Source of the DNA: Anaerolineales bacterium
Lineage (GTDB): Bacteria; Chloroflexota; Anaerolineae; Anaerolineales; Villigracilaceae
Assembly (NCBI GenBank): GCA_028689195.1
Contig: JAQTWR010000108.1
Coordinates: forward strand, 1 to 8,001
DNA length: 8,001 bases
Direction of reading: 5' to 3'
The position numbers and the translations under genes are program-made. The notes below the pieces were generated by a model. That model ran no database searches and was not told the DNA's origin. It saw only the letters and a program-made list of their open reading frames with translations. Of this stretch, positions 5,550 to 8,001 are shown in pieces; within the stretch, counting starts at the first letter, position 1; each line of letters begins with the position of its first letter.

Positions 5550-7373
5550 ATGTTTACAAAAGAACAGCAACTTATCGAATCGAAGATCAAAGAATTTTGC
5601 GCCGCGAACGAACTTCCGCTGGCGGAACTTAAATGGCAGCCGATTCCCTTCGCGGGCGAGTGGGGCTTTGCCACATCGTTTTTTCAGACCGCCGCCAACG
5701 AAGCGCGCGCGGGCATGGGCGGGAAAATTCCCGTGCCGCAGCGGGCGCAACAAATCGCCGAACAAATTCGCGGGCAGATTGGACGCGTCGAGGGGATTAG
5801 TCGAATTGACGCGGTGAAAGGCTACCTCAATCTTTATTTTTCCACGTCCGCTTACGCGAGTCGCGTGGTGGATGAAGTTCTCGCGGCGCGGCTTGATTTT
5901 GGACGCGGCGCGCCGAAATCAGAGCGCGTGATGGTTGAATACGCCCAGCCCAATACGCATCACTCATTTCATATTGGTCATGCGCGCAATACCATTTTAG
6001 GCGAAGCGCTTGCGCGGCTCGTCGAGTTTGCGGGATATGAAACTATCCGCGCCTCGTATCCGGGTGATTTGGGACTCGGCGTGATTACCGTCATGTGGAT
6101 TTACGAAAAATTTTATAAGGGACAAGAACCTGCGGGCGTGCATGAGCGCGGACAGTGGATGCTGAAACTTTACGTTGAAGCGACAGCGTTGTTAGAGAAG
6201 AAAGAAAATGAAACGCCCGAAGAAACCGCGCAGCGCGAATCGTATGAAGCCGAACGCCGCGAAATGTATCGCAAATGGGACGCGGGCGACGCCGATGTGC
6301 GCGAGTTGTGGCGCGTCACCCGCGAGTGGAGTTTGGAAGAATTGCGCGACGTGCTGCGTATGCTCGACGTGAAGATTGACGTTTGGTTCTACGAAAGCGA
6401 CGTGGACGCGCCCTCAAAAGCGATTGTGGATGAATTGATTGCGAGAGACATCGCCACCGATGAACGTCCGCAAGGCGGCGCGGTGATCGTGAAGATTGAC
6501 GAGAAACTTGGGCTGACCAAAGAAAAATATCGCACCAATGTTATTCTGCGGCGCGACGGCACAACGCTTTACCTAACCAAAGACCTGGCGCTGGCGAAAG
6601 TTAAGTTTGAAGAACATCACGTTGACCGCTCCATTTATGTTGTGGATGTGCGCCAGTCTTTGCATTTGCAGCAAGCCTTTGCGATTTTGAAGTTATGGGG
6701 TTTTCCACAAGCCGACAAATGTTATCACTTGGGATATGGCTTTGTGAGTTTGCCCGAAGGCGCCATGTCTGCGCGGCGCGGACGTTTGGTGTTGTTCAAG
6801 GACGTCGCCGATGAAGCCGTGAAGCGCGTGTTGGCGGTTGAGACCGAGAAAAGCGCCGACATTCCCGCCGACGAGCGCGAGAAGATTGCAACTCAAATCG
6901 GCATGGGCGCGTTGGTTTATTCCATGCTTTCGGTGGACAATAATAAGGATATTGTTTTCGACATCAACGAAGCCTTGTCGTTTGACGGCAGAACAGGTCC
7001 CTATATTCAAAATGCCTATGTGCGCGCGAACTCGATTCTCAAAAAGTCAAAAGTCGAAGGTCAAAAGTCTGGCGACCTTCGACCTTCAACCTTCGACTAT
7101 GACTTAACCAACCACGAGATCGAACTTATCGAAAAGATTTCGCGCTTTCCGCAAGCGGTAGAACAGGCGGCGAATGAATATCGTCCGCTGGTGATGGCGG
7201 CGTATGTGTACGAGTTGGCGAATACGTTCCACTCGTTTTATCACGCGGTTAATGTGATGCAAACCGAAGATGAAAATATCAAGAATTCGCGGCTGCGTTT
7301 GGTCGCCGCGGCGAAACAGACCATCGAGAACGCGCTGCGCCTATTGGATATTCAAGCGCCGGATGTGATGTAG
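5550..7373 (+). CDS. argS: Arginyl-tRNA synthetase
   Basis: A full-length 607-residue class I synthetase that charges tRNA-Arg with arginine using ATP in the cytoplasm. Residues 1-115 form the ArgS-specific N-terminal domain that recognises the tRNA D-loop. The catalytic domain begins with VEYAQPNTHHSFHIGHARNT (129-148), carrying the HIGH motif at 141-144; YPGDLGLGV (170-178) and the block DGTTLYLTKDLALAK (336-350) are typical of ArgS; GAMSARRG (404-411) stands at the KMSKS loop. GRTGPYIQNAYVRANSIL (480-497) begins the DALR anticodon-binding domain, which ends in NSRLRLVAAAKQTIENALRLLDI. The family often has an imperfect KMSKS, so its form here is not a defect. Between 498 and 519 the linker is encoded by a heptamer palindrome. 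ATG 5550 was chosen from the -10 box 7 bases upstream; there is no ribosome binding site, consistent with a leaderless mRNA. Confidence 0.98.
   Translation: MFTKEQQLIESKIKEFCAANELPLAELKWQPIPFAGEWGFATSFFQTAANEARAGMGGKIPVPQRAQQIAEQIRGQIGRVEGISRIDAVKGYLNLYFSTSAYASRVVDEVLAARLDFGRGAPKSERVMVEYAQPNTHHSFHIGHARNTILGEALARLVEFAGYETIRASYPGDLGLGVITVMWIYEKFYKGQEPAGVHERGQWMLKLYVEATALLEKKENETPEETAQRESYEAERREMYRKWDAGDADVRELWRVTREWSLEELRDVLRMLDVKIDVWFYESDVDAPSKAIVDELIARDIATDERPQGGAVIVKIDEKLGLTKEKYRTNVILRRDGTTLYLTKDLALAKVKFEEHHVDRSIYVVDVRQSLHLQQAFAILKLWGFPQADKCYHLGYGFVSLPEGAMSARRGRLVLFKDVADEAVKRVLAVETEKSADIPADEREKIATQIGMGALVYSMLSVDNNKDIVFDINEALSFDGRTGPYIQNAYVRANSILKKSKVEGQKSGDLRPSTFDYDLTNHEIELIEKISRFPQAVEQAANEYRPLVMAAYVYELANTFHSFYHAVNVMQTEDENIKNSRLRLVAAAKQTIENALRLLDIQAPDVM
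7042..7105 (+). repeat. Heptamer-based palindromic repeat inside argS
   Basis: Four head-to-tail 7-base units (AAAAGTC 7042-7048, AAAAGTC 7049-7055, GAAGGTC 7056-7062, AAAAGTC 7063-7069) are followed by a 4-base spacer and three inverted units (GACCTTC 7074-7080, GACCTTC 7081-7087, AACCTTC 7088-7094), then GACTATGACTT. Two folds are possible: GTCGAAGGTC (7053-7062) with GACCTTCGAC (7074-7083), or AGTCGAAGGT (7052-7061) with ACCTTCGACT (7089-7098) extended by AAGTCA (7044-7049) with TGACTT (7100-7105). It is read in frame as argS residues 498-519, a polar linker between the start of the anticodon domain and its next helix. Such heptamer arrays are usually intergenic, so a coding copy is unusual. 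Confidence 0.85.
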
Positions 7374-7385
7374 GTTAAAGCCGCC

Positions 7386-7619
7386 ATGCCCACAGTCTTG
7401 ATTGACGGATATAAATTTCGCTTTTACTCATCCGATCTAAATGAACCGCCGCATGTGCATATTATTCATGGCGAGAATGTAGCCAAAATTTGGCTTGAGC
7501 CGGTGAGCGTTGAATATAATCGCGGCTATAACCCGCCTGAGTTAAATCGCATTCTTCGATTAACTTTGCAAAATCAGGCGAAATTATTGGAGGTTTGGAA
7601 TGGTTACTTCAACCCATGA
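7386..7619 (+). CDS. DUF4160 family protein
   Basis: A 77-residue protein of the DUF4160 family, of unknown function. The typical order is visible: MPTVLIDGYKFRFYSSD (1-17), then EPPHVHI (20-26) with the conserved PPH-x-H, the strand VAKIWLEP (32-39), and a C-terminal helix LNRILRLTLQNQAKLLEVWN (53-72). Length is normal for the family. It starts 12 bases after argS, with only a weak AGG near the argS stop, so it may be translated from the argS message. It overlaps the next gene, a DUF2442 protein, by 20 bases; these two families are very often found as neighbours, and the pair has the size and layout of a small two-component module such as a toxin-antitoxin pair. That function is inferred only from the arrangement. 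Base composition looks somewhat richer in A and T than argS. Confidence 0.88.
   Translation: MPTVLIDGYKFRFYSSDLNEPPHVHIIHGENVAKIWLEPVSVEYNRGYNPPELNRILRLTLQNQAKLLEVWNGYFNP
7589..7593 (+). promoter_or_regulatory. Ribosome binding site of the DUF2442 gene
   Basis: GGAGG 6 bases before the ATG at 7600, the strongest Shine-Dalgarno site in the window. It lies inside the DUF4160 coding sequence and shows that the DUF2442 protein is initiated on its own within the overlap, possibly in excess over its partner. Confidence 0.8.
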
Positions 7620-7866
7620 TGTTGATACTTTTGTTCAAGCAAAAAGCGCGCGCTTGGATGGAGATGTGTTATTTGTCACGCTGACGGATGGGCGCGAAAT
7701 TAGTCTGCCTATTACTCAAATGAGTTGGCTCAAATGGCTGGCGCGAGCTACGCCTAAACAACGCGCAAACTGGAAAATCGAACCCGGCGGATTTGCCATC
7801 TACTGGGAGGATTTGGATGATGGCGTTGAGATTCAACATTTGTTGAGTTTGCAATCGTTGGACTGA
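7600..7866 (+). CDS. DUF2442 family protein
   Basis: An 88-residue protein of the DUF2442 family. Visible features are the strand pair ARLDGDVLFVTLTDGREISLPI (17-38) with the conserved DGR, the helix MSWLKWLARATPKQRANWKI (41-60), where the family has a similar W/P-rich turn followed by ATPEQR, and the end GGFAIYWEDLDDGVEIQHLL (63-82), matching the G-x-x-I-x-W-x-x-LDEDI-x-x-x-x-LL signature. Function is unknown; the structure solved for a family member is a small alpha-beta domain without an obvious catalytic site. It overlaps DUF4160 by 20 bases and has its own strong ribosome binding site, so the two are surely co-expressed. If the pair is a toxin-antitoxin system, which partner plays which role cannot be said from sequence. 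Confidence 0.9.
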   Translation: MVTSTHDVDTFVQAKSARLDGDVLFVTLTDGREISLPITQMSWLKWLARATPKQRANWKIEPGGFAIYWEDLDDGVEIQHLLSLQSLD

Positions 7867-7887
7867 CTTCGTTAAATAAAAAGCCTT

Positions 7888-8001
7888 ATGAGTAAAAAAA
7901 TCCCATCTACGCTGATCTTGCTCGGCGCATTGATCGCGCTGTTTTTTTTATTTGCCGACGCGCTGGGAATTGGCAAGGCGGGGTTTCCAGCCGCGCAAAT
8001 C
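7888..8001 (+). CDS. Membrane or secreted protein, N-terminal 38 codons only
   Basis: The right edge cuts this gene after 38 codons. The translation begins MSKKIPSTLILLGALIALFF and continues LFADALGIGKAGFPAAQI. A short basic start (KK) followed by about 17 hydrophobic residues (8-24) indicates an N-terminal membrane segment or uncleaved signal anchor; no clear signal peptidase site is seen. The following GIGKAGFPAAQI suggests a turn before a second segment, as in small hypothetical membrane proteins. It starts 21 bases after the DUF2442 stop, in the same direction, without a strong ribosome binding site and without a terminator between, so it may belong to the same transcript. No family could be recognised. 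Confidence 0.65.
   Translation, partial: MSKKIPSTLILLGALIALFFLFADALGIGKAGFPAAQI

Noticed and set aside
6693..7010. 105-codon open frame on the minus strand
   Set aside because: Antisense shadow of argS without any supporting signal.

Overview
The window looks like a chromosomal segment of a member of the Chloroflexota, most likely class Anaerolineae. The main reason is that the arginyl-tRNA synthetase resembles, from memory, the form seen in that class (a HIGH motif inside NTHHSFHIGHARNT and a KMSKS-like GAMSARRG). Moderate GC with frequent GCGC runs and a heptamer repeat fit but prove little. No database search was possible, so taxonomy and family names rest on motif recognition.

Left part (1-5500, all on the minus strand): a polysaccharide assembly and export operon. 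In transcription order it holds a NusG-type elongation factor paralog (4979-5500), a 142-base leader with three overlapping inverted repeats, the ABC-2 permease wzm (3967-4836), the ATPase wzt with a C-terminal glycan-binding domain (2705-3970), an FkbM-type methyltransferase (1786-2688), a glycosyltransferase resembling the mainly fungal GT15 mannosyltransferases (890-1756), a GT2 glycosyltransferase (151-888), and the first 50 codons of a DUF5672-like protein that runs off the left edge (1-150). Spacing is tight: a 4-base overlap, a 1-base gap and a 0-base gap, with larger gaps of 16 and 29 bases. The transferases would build or decorate a glycan, the methyltransferase may methylate or cap it, Wzm/Wzt would export it across the inner membrane, and the NusG paralog would keep RNA polymerase elongating through the long operon, as RfaH, LoaP or UpxY proteins do elsewhere.

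Centre (5501-5549): a 49-bp divergent promoter region. Each strand has a perfect TATAAT box 6-7 bases before the ATG of its gene and no ribosome binding site, so both the nusG-like gene and argS are probably leaderless.

Right part (5550-8001, plus strand): argS, carrying an in-frame heptamer-based palindromic repeat near its C-terminal domain; a DUF4160/DUF2442 gene pair directly behind it; and the N-terminus of a small membrane or secreted protein cut by the right edge. No rRNA, tRNA, CRISPR array, insertion sequence or transposase was seen. The most interesting points are the GT15-like enzyme in a bacterium, the alternating-hairpin leader between the NusG paralog and wzm, the leaderless divergent promoter, and the coding heptamer palindrome in argS.
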